64,000 bases of DNA from Eucalyptus grandis (taxonomy: Eukaryota; Streptophyta; Magnoliopsida; Myrtales; Myrtaceae), in the NCBI RefSeq assembly GCF_016545825.1, contig NC_052618.1:13259398-13323397 (forward strand), in the 5' to 3' direction. Numbering within the stretch: position 1 is the first letter of the stretch; each line of letters begins with the position of its first letter. This document shows positions 13,525 to 23,754 of the stretch, piece by piece. The position numbers and the translations under genes are program-made. The notes beneath the pieces were generated by a model, which was not told the DNA's origin, ran no database searches, and saw only the letters and a program-made list of their open reading frames with translations.

Positions 13525-14231
13525 GTTGCATTTCCTAGCTTGGAGGCATTAAATATCCGTAGCTTGGATAACATCGAGATGATATGGGACAGTCAAGTCG
13601 CCGCAAATTCTTTCCTTAATCTTAAATCCCTTTACGTGGATGGATGCAATAAGCTAGTGAACCTTGTTCCTTCTTGCATTCTAGGACGACTCTTGAGCCT
13701 AGAAATTTTGAAGGCAAGCAATCAAGTGGTGCACTTGAAGTTGTTTTTGAACTTCAACCACTTTGAACCATCTAGATAGAAATCTATTGCTATTCCATTA
13801 AAAGAGCTGACGGTATCAACATTACCAAAGCTAAAGTGTGTATGGGATAAGGAACTCCACTGTCAAGTTAAGTTCCAAGGTCTACGTTCTATTAGCGTTT
13901 CTAGATGCGAGAGCCTTTCTTCTCTGTTTCCAACCTCAATAGCCAAAGATCTCATGCAACTTGAGGAGTTGAAGATCGATCAATGTGGCATTGCAGAAAT
14001 CATCGAAAAGGAAGATGGACTAGTTCCTAGGTTTGTATTCCCAAAGTTAACCACTCTTGAGCTTAAGTATCTGAGAGAGTTGAAGTGCCTCTACATTGGA
14101 ACACATACTTCCCATTGGCCAAAGCATTGAAGAGATTGCAGGTGCATGGTTGTGACAAAGTGAAGATACTTGCATCGCACCTTGAGAATGAGATGCCGCT
14201 GATAAATGTACCTCTCTTCTTGGTAGAAAAG
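13525..14231 (+). pseudogene. LRR exon, array copy 4 (CC-NBS-LRR type)
   Basis: Fourth copy. Its 5' end is the cleanest: VAFPSLEALNIRSLDNIEMI follows directly from the acceptor, confirming phase 0. The acceptor itself reads TGCG where copy 3 has TGCAG, i.e. the A of CAG is missing. The frame shifts near 13722 and 13765, then continues as LTVSTLPKLKCVWDK-like, LEELKIDQCGIAEII and LKYLRELKCLY, and shifts again near 14122 and 14195. All these positions vary among the four copies and sit on CAG/CTG-type sites. Donor GT at 14232. Confidence 0.8.
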
Positions 14232-16315
14232 GTATGACCCAAGAGTATTTGTTTTGCTTTTATGGTTAATATTTGAATTGATGACTAAGATCATAGCCAA
14301 GCATCTCATACAAATAGCTCTATACATGAAGATGTAAAAATTTTACAACTCTCCTTGAATCCATAGTAAAATTACAAAATTGAAACATCATATATTCTTC
14401 AAATATTGACCAAAGTTCTTGTCAATGTCTGATGTATCAAATCATACTCGTCTATCCCCCTTTAAAAAGGCATAGGCTAATTTCGTTCAAATTAGAGAAC
14501 ACACTTGTGCCATCGTAAGATCACCCCACATGTCATGTGCTTTCAATATTTGTGGTACTTTAATGACGATGTTATGCTAAAAATGGAAAGATGGGACATT
14601 TTCCTTGACATTAAATACATCATATAAAATGTGACTTGATTATTTTAGGTAAGGAACTAAATTGAAGAGCGGGAAAGATTTGATTAAAATTCGGAATTGT
14701 GACGAGTAATGTGATTATGTGATTGCTATAGGAGCATATCCCAATCTCCCAATTTGCCCACCGTCAAATTCATATATGGTTAGTTCGATTAGACACTGGG
14801 CATGCAAATAATTTGAACTTTTGGGCCAAAATTTGACGTCGTAAGTGTTGTGGTTTGTTTTATTATATACACAGAGATAAGCAATGCTTCCCTTGCTAAC
14901 CCATTTCTAAAGGAAAAACTTTCGAGATGGAATAAAACCGGCTCACTATCCAATTAAGCTCTCAATTTTAAGCGATTTTCCCATGGAAAGACTAGTGAAA
15001 ATTCCTTGTCGTTTTTAATCAGAATTTTAGGAAACTTTTTATGTATTTATATGAAATACTTCAAGGGAATAACAAATGACATTACAGCGGAGATTTTTTT
15101 CCTTCTATTTTGTATTTTACTTTTATTTTCTTTTGTGCAATTGAATAATCTCCCTCTCCCCTTGGCACCGTCTATATTTACATCTTGGAAGTTCTTCAAT
15201 TTGTAATCTAAAAGAAATTGAGTAGCATACAGCATTTTATGTTTCGAAATGGCCCATATGTTTGAGTTGAAATTTTTACTTTTTGTTTCTCCGAGATAGT
15301 TTTCATAAAGATGGTTGAACATCTCTTATAATACACAATACTAAGAATGAATAGGTAATGCAAAATACAAACCACCAATCGGGATCTCTAAAAGCTTTCG
15401 ATTTTCACAAAAAACTTAAAACTCTTAGCGATTTCATACACACGGCTTGGACATTGCATGCAAGTACATTGAAAGCAATTGAAAATACATTTGAGAGGAA
15501 AGTGAGCAAGAAAGTTCAAGAGGCTAGAGATGAAAGGGCCTTTAAGATGCTCACTTGACTATGTTTGCACTTGCAAGATCTCGGTTGTTTTCCAATCAAA
15601 GAAAGCTTTACTTTCTCGTAATTGCACAAGCAAAAGGAATCGAGCCATCTCTATCGCCAAACCGAGCAAAGATCTCTTGGGTCCAAGGCTTCGAAATCAC
15701 CCATTTTAGCTTTACGGGAATCGCAAGACCAAAGTGATCCATTCGTGACTTCTCTAAGTGTACTTTGCAATTTCATTGCGAGTTTCATCCATATTGTAAC
15801 TTAAAGAACCGTCTCGAGTGATTTAACAATCGCTACGTATACTACCTATTTCATTCTTGGGCTAGGGAAAAAAAAAGCACAAAGTTTATTCCACTATTAT
15901 GGAAATTAATGAAATTCAAGAGTTGAGAGATTCTATTTAAGCTTGGGATTATGAGATGCTAATGTGATTACATATGATAGTTATATGAGCATATCCAAAT
16001 TATCATTTTATCCATTGTCAACAGAATCTATTTAGATTTCCTACTTTTTGTTTTGTCTCGACTAATTCCAATAGCCTTCTCGTCCTAGAGTCATCGACAT
16101 TAGTATGAAGATTTTTTGACCTACTTTTTTTATACTTCATTCTTTTTTCCCTTCCGTGCAAGTTAAGATAGAATTATCAATTCTGTGAATTCCTAATTAT
16201 ATCTTGGCACTCATATATATGCACATCTTGAAAGTTCATGATTGACTCAATGAGCAATTCCGTGAGTGAATATTACCCTTTTCAAGATATATTTAACATT
16301 TGACTATTTTCTCAG

Positions 16316-17013
16316 GGCGCATTCCCTAATCTCCAAGAGTTAAAATTGGATTTATCGGAACGGATGGAGATATGGCATGGGCATTTTCATGATGGAGAAT
16401 TCTTTTGCAAGCTTAGTTTGCTTAAGCTTCGTTATCTCTCCCAAGAGTCTTCAATATCCACATGTCGTTTTGTTGAGAGTTTAACCAACTTGGAAGAGCT
16501 GGTTGTATGTGAATCTTATCTAGAAGACTCAAGCAGCAATGAGGAAGCCATAGAAGGCACAAGTCATGAGATGAAAGTAATATTACCCTTTTCAAGATAT
16601 ATTCAACATTTGCAAACTCTAGATGTGTCACATTGTGATGGGTTATCAAAAATGTTCACACCGACAATTGCTAAAAATTTGGTGGCACTCACAAAATTGA
16701 AGATAAGTAATTGTAGAATATTGACAGAAGTCATTAATGATGAGAAAGGTGGGGAGGGGCATGTGGTGGCTTTCAATCAATTGAAGTATATGGAGCTTGA
16801 TGGGTTGACAAGGTTGAGGAGTTTCAACTCAAGTGGATACACTTTGATGTTCCCACTCTTGGAAGATATCATCGTGACTAGGTGTCCCAACATGAAGTTT
16901 TTCTCTCAAGGACCAATAGAGACATCAAAGTTAAAGAGAGTTCAAGTAACAAAGGAAAAGTGGTTTTGGGCGGAAACCTCAACATCACCATCCAAAATAT
17001 GTTTGAAGAAATG
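16316..17013 (+). CDS. LRR exon 5, a different module (CC-NBS-LRR type)
   Basis: The exon starts with GGC GCA TTC CCT AAT CTC after CTCAG (phase 0) and ends GAA ATG before GTATGC (phase 0). It encodes FPNLQELKLDLSERM, LSLLKLRYLS, LTNLEELVVCES, LQTLDVSHCDGLSKMFTPTI, LTKLKISNCRILTEVI, LKYMELDGLTRLRSF, LEDIIVTRCPNMKFFSQG and finally NLNITIQNMFEEM. The ending is typical of the 'long' LRR exons of At4g27190-like NLRs. One frameshift at about 16970 separates KEKWFW from the NLNITIQ tail and would be removed by a single base in GGGC-GGAAAC, i.e. a CTG site. It follows the partial fifth array unit and precedes exon 6 by 112 bp. Confidence 0.85.
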
Positions 17014-17125
17014 GTATGCACTAGTTACCAAATTCCATGTATTTGGATGGTTTTGACCACTAACTTAATAATCGCTTTTTGCTAGCTGGAAGTTTACGCT
17101 TAAGAATGCATTTTTTTTTTGACAG

Positions 17126-17929
17126 GGCACGTTTGCTGGAGTAGAGAAAATGCTGCTATCTGACTTCCCCCGGCTGATTGGAAAATGGCACAGCGAACTT
17201 AATCCCATCAAGTCGTATTGGCAATTAAAATCAATGGTGGTAGATAAATGTCCATCATTTGTTAATGCTATTCAATCCAGATTGATGCTTGTCCTAGACA
17301 ATCTAGACTATTTGCAAGTGCGCGACTGCGAGTTGCTTGAAGAAATATTTGATTTGGAAGGGCTGGAGGTTGTGGAAAGCACTCGAATACTACCTCAGCT
17401 ACAGGAATTGGACTTAGTCAATCTACCAAAATTAGGGCGCGTCAGGAATGCAGATCTTCAAGAATCAATATGCTTCGATTCTCTAGCTACTCTCATCCTT
17501 TACAATTGCGGTAACTTGGGACATGCTTTTACTTCATCAATGGCTCAATGCCTTGCCAATCTTTGTTGGATGGAAATAAAGGAGTGTGGTCAAATGGAAG
17601 AAGTGATCGTAGAGGAAGAAGGGCAGAGAAGCACAGTGGAGAAGATTACATTCCTGAAGCTCTGGAAGATGAAATTGGAATGGTTGCCCAATTTGACTTG
17701 TTTCCTTTCGGGAAAAAATAATATGCTAGAATGCCCCAAATTAGAAGTGATGATAATTGCCCATTGCCCTAAGATGGAAAGTTTGATTAGGCAATCTCAT
17801 ATGGAGGATGACCACGGCACCCCTTCATTTTCACTTCCCAGTCGATCTTCCAAACAAATGCGTCTTTGGTGTTTCATTTTTCACTTCCCAAGTCGCCCCT
17901 TCATATTTATTTGTGTGGAAGCAAACTAG
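17126..17929 (+). CDS. LRR exon 6, probably terminal
   Basis: Starts GGC ACG TTT GCT GGA after GACAG (phase 0) and is open without interruption to a TAG at 17927-17929 (267 residues). Segments include MLLSDFPRLIGKWHSEL, YLQVRDCELLEEIFDLEGLE, LPQLQELDLVNLPKLGRV, LATLILYNCGNLGHAF, LCWMEIKECGQMEEVIVEEE and LEVMIIAHCPKMESLIRQS. EIFDLEG and CPKME are hallmarks of this LRR class. The last about 35 residues (after EDDHGTPSF) contain an imperfect repeat of FHFPSR-like sequence and look like a new tail. No further donor is obvious, so this is probably the 3' end of one gene model whose NB-ARC part is not in the window. Confidence 0.85.
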   Translation, partial: GTFAGVEKMLLSDFPRLIGKWHSELNPIKSYWQLKSMVVDKCPSFVNAIQSRLMLVLDNLDYLQVRDCELLEEIFDLEGLEVVESTRILPQLQELDLVNLPKLGRVRNADLQESICFDSLATLILYNCGNLGHAFTSSMAQCLANLCWMEIKECGQMEEVIVEEEGQRSTVEKITFLKLWKMKLEWLPNLTCFLSGKNNMLECPKLEVMIIAHCPKMESLIRQSHMEDDHGTPSFSLPSRSSKQMRLWCFIFHFPSRPFIFICVEAN

Positions 17930-18424
17930 CGTCGTTTTATTAAACATGAAGAAAAGGGAAAAAGAAAACTTTATAATCATAAAAGCCAATTTCACAAATT
18001 GCTTAACTATTACAGCTCATTATACCACAATCAGTGGAGCCAACTTTTTTATTTCTTAATAATCACTAATGCTTGAGCTAAGTCTTGATAAAAAAAAAAA
18101 AAAAAAGTCAATATGCCCTAAGTGGTTCGCCTTCCTTGTTCGTAAATCATATTTGAATCGCTATGCTCCAACAACCTATCAAATTATGCACCTATATTGT
18201 ACAATAAATATTAACTTTGGATTATCATATTGAGTGATAATTAGTGTGATACCGCACGCAATCTATGTTTGGCAAGAGAAAATGCATATTACTTTTTCTA
18301 GAAAAAAGAAACGGCTAAAAGAAGGAAAAAAATGAAAGAGAAAAAAGGACAGCTGGATAATAAATAGTAGCAATTCCAAGGGCGGTTGCCAACATTGCAA
18401 GTCTTATTTCATAACTAGATGACA

Positions 18425-18490
18425 ATATTTAGTCAATGTCCTAGCTAAAATAAAAATTTTAAAAATCGGAATAAATTATCCAACCAACAA
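18425..18490 (+). repeat. Diverged direct repeat, left copy (partner 20037-20100)
   Basis: AATATTTAGTCAATGTCC followed by GCTA, an A-rich tract and an ATCCA..CAACA tail occurs here and again at about 20037-20100. The two copies flank the GC-rich 18.5-20.0 kb block in the same orientation. They could be remnants of a duplicated edge or of short terminal repeats of an old element. No LTR-type TG..CA ends or primer site were seen. Confidence 0.5.
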
Positions 18491-19514
18491 CACCACCGAA
18501 GGGAAAATATTAGGTGCATTAAATACACTGCGTAGGATTCGTATTGAATCATCCGCAGATTGACACGTGGCAACGCCGGACCCACTTGTGAGTTGAGCCA
18601 TTAAAATATTTGCTCCCCTTTCTCTTCAATAACGGCCCATCACTAGAAAGCTCTGCTCTCCTCTTCCTGGTATGGCTCTGCTCCCTCTCTCTTTCCTTCG
18701 CGAAGGAGCATCTCTATACGTGAACCACACCACCGCCTTGGCCTCCATCAGTTGCGGTGAAAATAGAAAAAGGAAGAAATTAGATCAAGTCTATTTGGTG
18801 TTTTAGACTTCTCCCCCCCTTAAGAATTGTTCTCTCTCAGCCATTTCGGTTCACCTTGATCCTCCTTTTCACAACAAGGAAAAAGAAAAGTGAACCAAAT
18901 CTACAGAGTCAAGTAATAGTAACTCTTCTTTCTTCCCCTCGCCCCTTTCTCTACTTTCTTTTTTTGGGACGATTGATTGGGTGGTCCGTCCAATGGTTGA
19001 ATCGGAAGCTTCGGAATCGCTTCTCTGAAGCTCGCCTCCTCTCTATGCGCGTGCATGCGTGGGTTCTGAGCGATTACGCGAACCGGAGCTTGTTGGTTAT
19101 GGTGGGTTGAAGAGGATCTCTGTGCGGCGATTTCGGTCGATTTGGCGGGCGTTGATTCCGGCGAAGAAAAATTAAAAAAATCTTCTCTTAAGCCCTCTCT
19201 TCCTCCTCCTTCCTCCATAGCCGCCCGACCTTCTCCTCCCTCCGTTGTCGCCAACGGCGAGTCACCGGCGCCTTGATTAGGCTGACCCTCGCTATGTCCA
19301 AGCCGAGCATGGCCGGCTTCCTCTGTTTTGTCCGTCTCATCGTTCTACAGATCTCGAAATTTGGCCATCCATAGCGACGGAGTTGCAGATCTGGAAGTTG
19401 ACCACCGTTGCTCACAGCCATGGGCGAGCGTTGTCGCGTAGCCATGGTTGCGGAAAGTCCCGTCGCGAGTAACGACACTTATGGACTGCCATTGTCCCCT
19501 CCGTCGACGCCCAC

Positions 19515-19546
19515 GGTCGGCTCGTGGTCGGCCCCGTCGTGGTCGG
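19515..19546 (+). repeat. 15-bp GC-rich tandem repeat
   Basis: CGTGGTCGGCCCCGT is present twice in direct tandem, preceded by a related CACGGTCGGCT segment. It lies inside the GC-rich block and explains the Ser/Trp/Pro-rich frames there. Confidence 0.7.
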
Positions 19547-21017
19547 CCCCGTCCATGGCCGAGCCACCCCTCCATCGTCACAACTGCTCGTGGTCGTTGC
19601 CCGTCTTGATACGGGCCCAGTCGTGCCTCCCGAGATCTGTTTCGTCTATGGACGCAAGCCTAGCTTGTCCATGGCTCACGAGGAGGCTCCCCACGAGATC
19701 TGGCGACCACGCTTGTCCATGGCCATGAGCCTTGACGGAAGTTTGAGATCTCGACGGCTATGGACTGCGAGATCAAACAGCGAAAGAAAAAACAGAGAAA
19801 CAGATGTCAGGGAAGAATGGCCATGGATGAGAGGGCCGGAGCTTGAACTCGGCCATGGACGAGCGGCGTCATGAACGGGCAGACCACAAAGACGACGGAG
19901 AGGGTTGGACGCCAAGCAATGGTCGCCTTGGACGCGGCGGAACTCCACCGGTGGCGACGGCGGAGGAGGCGAAGGTTGGGCTCAATGTGGATGGAGATGG
20001 AGATGGAGAAGGAAAGTGAGGTGGATTGAGATTTTTAATATTTAGTCAATGTCCGGCTACATAAAAAATTAAAAATAATAGGAATTGATCATCCAGTCAA
20101 CACTTTCATTCCGTCTCATGAAGTTCTCCTCACGTGAAGACTAAACGCAATAAATGACAACCTCCTCCGGCACTTCTCTTTTTTGGGTCGAATCCTCAGG
20201 CACTTGAAAATGCGCATATCGACCCAAATTTGATTGTTTTGACCTTTTTTTTTTATTACGATTCCATGCAAGTTTTGTTGTGTTTTTTTTTTTTCCCGAC
20301 GGAGGAATTTTTTTATTCTCATAATTCTGCGCAATTCTTTCAATTGTTTTATGTGAGTAGAATGTTTAATTATAACAAGTATCTACACATTGCCGCCACT
20401 TTGGTGTGTGGGTTATGGTTCCGATCTTTGTAAGCTTCCCTCTTTTAATTTAATTACCTTTACCAAAAAAAAAAAAAAAGTATCTACACATTTGTTTACT
20501 TTTTAATTGTAAGAATTATCACTAATTATTTATTTATACTGTCATTTGCATGTATAAGTTATATAATACCAAGATTCTAGAATATTTCAAAAGTCATTAT
20601 AACACTCAATCAACAATACTAATAAATTTGGGAAAGTACGAAAATAGTCATCTAATCTTTTGGTAGTGATAAGTTGTAATAGCACTAATTTCATTTTAAT
20701 ATCAAATATGAGCTGTCATATACTAATTGATAGATTTAAGGAAGTGTGGAAAGTCAATTCTTTTTTTTTTTGACTAGTCGTAATTGCATTAATTATATTG
20801 TAACCAAATGAAAAATATCAATACTTACTTTTCAATGAATAATTCATTGGAGGTCATGATGTAGTAAAAAAAAATCTTGATTTTCTCCATACAAACAAAA
20901 TACGATCATCCACTTGCACACCCACTTTTGCCAAGGGGTGGATCACCTCAAGTACACTTTCAAGCAAGATTCTATTTTATTTTTCCACCTTAAATTTTAA
21001 TAAATATTATTTCAAGG

Positions 21018-21285
21018 ATGTTATTAATGGTCCAATGTAAAACTAGTAAATTGACCCAACTTGTTTTTGCTGAGATCATAACATTATGTTATTTATTCAA
21101 GTCGTTATGTTACCCATGCCTATTAAGAAATTATTTTCTTTCAATACAAAAAATTTACATGCATAAAAAGAAAAAGGTTGTGAACAATTGAAGTTACTAT
21201 AATTTTTTTTTTATATCCGGTTCGCCATATAAATTTCATGACTCTTCTCTGCAGTGAATTTTATTAATTTGAGGATTCATAAGTA
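21018..21285 (+). repeat. Dispersed repeat of unknown family, copy 1 (partner 38272-38478)
   Basis: The order GTTATTAATGGTCCAA, ATTGACCCAACTT, CTGAGATCATAA, CAAGTCGTTATGTT, CCGGTTCGCCAT and TTTTATTAATT is shared with 38272-38478 in the same orientation, with moderate divergence. No coding potential is visible. It may be a non-autonomous element; clear terminal inverted repeats were not found by eye. Confidence 0.6.
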
Positions 21286-22356
21286 CTGTTCGCAATTTAG
21301 TATGAATAATTAGCAGTGCTCATGGTAAATAGAGGAAATAATGTTGAGCCAAGCATTAGTTTCATCCATTCCTTATTCAATACATACACTACTTAAGTTC
21401 TGCGCACCCACTATTCATATCCTTAGTTGACTAGCTCATCATCACCATGCCCTTGCTTTTTCTCTAATTGTTATGCATGTTCACCTTGAAGCAAACAAAT
21501 CTAAAACATAACCGATCTTTGCCGACTAACATAACGGAAATTTTCAGCTTGTATCACTGAATCTAAATGTTGCTCTTTTCAATAGTTCTATCGGACTGCC
21601 TAGCAAGCTCCCTAAACTTTTGCCGATCTTCGTGCTTATTCATTACAAAAATACAACTTGTCATGCCTCCATGGAACCAACATTGTTTTGCGGGATTCAT
21701 ATTCTGTTCTTCTTCGTCTTTGTCCTCATTTAATTGCATAGAGAAACAGTTGAGTGAGCTATCATTGATGTTTAGTCAACGGCTCCATTCATGCATTAGC
21801 ATAAATAGGAGGGCTCTCATTTCTCTCTCTTTCAATTTTGCATTGTAGGTTTTCTTATGCTTTAGATGCTCTTGCATCCAACTGGAAAATAGCGTCTCTC
21901 TCTCTCTGTGATTGTGACATAAGAGCTACTATAAAAAAAAAAAAATGAGGACTTAGGAGGAGGGGGATTAGGATGAAGTTGAAAGGTACAGAACCAGTCT
22001 TAGCAACCATTTGAATGAACCCAAGTTCCATGTCCATAAGGCCTATCAACCTAATTCCCGGACTTTTAAGTTATCGCTATGATTTGCCGAGTAATTAAGA
22101 AAAGTCAACATTGTCTGGTCACTCCAAAATGTTATAAATGCATTTGTAATTTCATGTTTGTTGCAATGCATTATCTCTAGCCTTAGTCTTCAATCAACTT
22201 GTATAAATGCATCAATCAACCCCTCTCTATTTATGTCACTAATGAGATCTTGACTTCTCATGATTTGTGAGAATGAGGGAAGTTTGGAAATTTTTCTTTA
22301 AGGTCATAACTCAATGCAATCACATTCATTGTGTCATTTTTTTCTTAATATGGCAG

Positions 22357-22839
22357 GTACAATTTCCTCAACTTATGCGGATGGATCTTTCCCACATGGA
22401 CAATTTAAGCAAAATATGGACTGATGGCCCTCTAGAAACTTTGACTTTTGATCGCTTACGGGAAGTGGAGGTTCTGAATTGTAAGAGCCTTGAAAATTTG
22501 TTTCCATATTGGGTGGCTACAAGTTTAACCCAACTTAGAAGACTTCAAGTGGAGTCTTGTGAGATTGAGGAAATAGTCGCTAGTGGGGATGACACTCCAT
22601 GCGCCAATACTACTCAAGATCTTTTCCCAAAACTAACCTCTCTGGTGTTACATGACATGCCACGACTCAAGAGCTTTTGTCCTAACTTGCCTTTGAATTT
22701 GCCATTATTGAAGGAACTACGAGTGACTCATTGTGAAACACGAGCATGCTATCCTTTGTGGCATCCATGAGCAATTGGGCTCAAATAGATGATCAACAAG
22801 ACCTTTTTAGACCAAGAAGCACACTCTTCATTTGAGATG
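22357..22839 (+). pseudogene. LRR exon 7 (CC-NBS-LRR type), frameshifted near its end
   Basis: Starts GTA CAA TTT CCT CAA CTT after GGCAG (phase 0), with donor GT at 22840. It encodes VQFPQLMRMDLSHMDNL, SKIWTDGPLETLTFDRL, REVEVLNCKSLENLFPYWV, LRRLQVESCEIEEIVASG, FPKLTSLVLHDMPRLKSF and LPLLKELRVTHCE, all in one frame to about 22740. After that the frame is lost: a TGA follows at 22768, while MSNWAQIDDQQDLF and then DQEAHSSFEM-like residues are readable in other frames up to the donor. At about 160 residues it is shorter than the array exons but is the same exon class. Confidence 0.8.
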
Positions 22840-22937
22840 GTATGATTATAGTTGCTCTCCCTTAGTTTCTACTTTGTTCTTTAAAGCGGTCACTAATATC
22901 ATATCCATTGCATATCATGTCGCGTTATGATGTTATA

Positions 22938-23425
22938 GAAAACATGATCTCCCTACCTATTAGTTTGTTGACAACATTAAAATATTTCTAATATCTTAAG
23001 TATACTTCCATTTGTGGACATGCATAAGATATTCCATTACCTAGAGTTACAAAAAAATTACAGTATTCTATTGATAACAGAATATATTCCTAATCTAACC
23101 TAATGGTGCTCTTGGGAAATCAATAAGGATTTGACAAGAGGTCCTCTCCATTATTGACGTGTTGCACACTTGAACTTTTCTTCTCTATTTCATTTTCTAC
23201 AAACTCTAAAAAAATCAATTCAAACAATTTTTTTTATAACAAAAATAACATTAGTACCTTAGTGCACTATTTTCTTTTGTATTTTTTAATACACTAGTCG
23301 TATACATAGTCATCCTGTTATAATACTATAGAAAACTAGAAACCCTTTCCTATAAGTTTGAAGACAACATAAGATATTTCTTATATCTTAAGCATACTTC
23401 TAAATTTATGGACTCCATATGTTTT
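22938..23425 (+). repeat. Internal direct duplication in intron between LRR exons 7 and 8
   Basis: GACAACATTAAAATATTTCTAATATCTTAAGTATACTTCC near 22968-23010 is repeated with changes near 23360-23402 (GACAACATAAGATATTTCTTATATCTTAAGCATACTTC). Both are preceded by a TATAGAAAAC.AGA... segment and followed by a GGAC.C.AT motif. A local tandem-type duplication in otherwise AT-rich non-coding DNA; no gene is seen in 22840-23754. Confidence 0.6.
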
Positions 23426-23754
23426 AGTGACATCTTGAGTGCATCCCGTTACATAAGATTCCAAAGAAGATAAATTTTTGTCAACAAGATAAGATATTCC
23501 TTACAAAAGATGAATTTAGTGAGTGCAGGGATCTTGAATTTAGATTCACTCTATATCCACTTGACCAGACCAACCTCTACATGAGACTTTTAAAAGCTTG
23601 AGTCTTGAACACAAGGTTCTTGAGATATAATGAACTTTAAGAAGAGGACCACTTTCCATGTGAATCATCTTAATAGGTTTACCTTTTACAGCACGTGATT
23701 TATTGTAGAAACTTTGTTGAATTTACTTCTCTTGTTGTATTGGCAATTCGACAG

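Larger units (their letters stand above)
3651..16268 (+). repeat. Tandem array of ~2.7-kb LRR intron+exon units (4 full, 1 partial)
   Basis: The block beginning GAAAGATGGGACATTTTCC recurs at 3651, 6357, 9081, 11815 and 14586, giving units of about 2706, 2724, 2734 and 2771 bp plus a partial fifth unit of about 1.68 kb. Each full unit holds about 1.65 kb of intron, one LRR exon ending AAG|GTATGA, and about 0.35 kb of the next intron. The fifth lacks the exon and is joined at about 16269 to a different LRR exon. The units are near-identical over most of their length except for short indels and a few diverged patches in unit 4. Short open frames inside the intronic parts recur in most units on the minus strand but break between copies and resemble no known protein. 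Confidence 0.95.
17930..22356. other. No recognised gene; low-complexity and GC-rich block
   Basis: This 4.4-kb stretch separates two groups of LRR exons. 18.0-18.6 kb and 20.1-22.3 kb are AT-rich. 18.66-20.0 kb is GC-rich with CT-rich leader-like sequence and several overlapping open frames on both strands (18856-19948). None resembles a known protein, and the frames owe their length to GC content. A G-box-like CACGTG core (GACACGTGGCAA, about 18561) sits upstream of the CT-rich block, so an unrecognised promoter/5' leader is possible. It could also be a large intron if exons 5-8 belong to one broken gene. Confidence 0.4.

Noticed and set aside
3635..17929. Search for NB-ARC motifs (P-loop GGxGKTT, GLPL, MHD) belonging to the LRR exons
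   Set aside because: None seen in the open frames on either strand, so I do not call a complete NLR gene here.
18856..19948. Long open frames in the GC-rich block between LRR exon groups
   Set aside because: Several overlapping frames on both strands with low-complexity Arg/Ser/Pro composition and a 15-bp tandem repeat. No domain is visible.
18425..20100. LTR retrotransposon bounded by the direct repeat pair at 18.4 and 20.0 kb
   Set aside because: The repeats are only about 65 bp, diverged, without TG..CA ends, primer site or internal coding domains.
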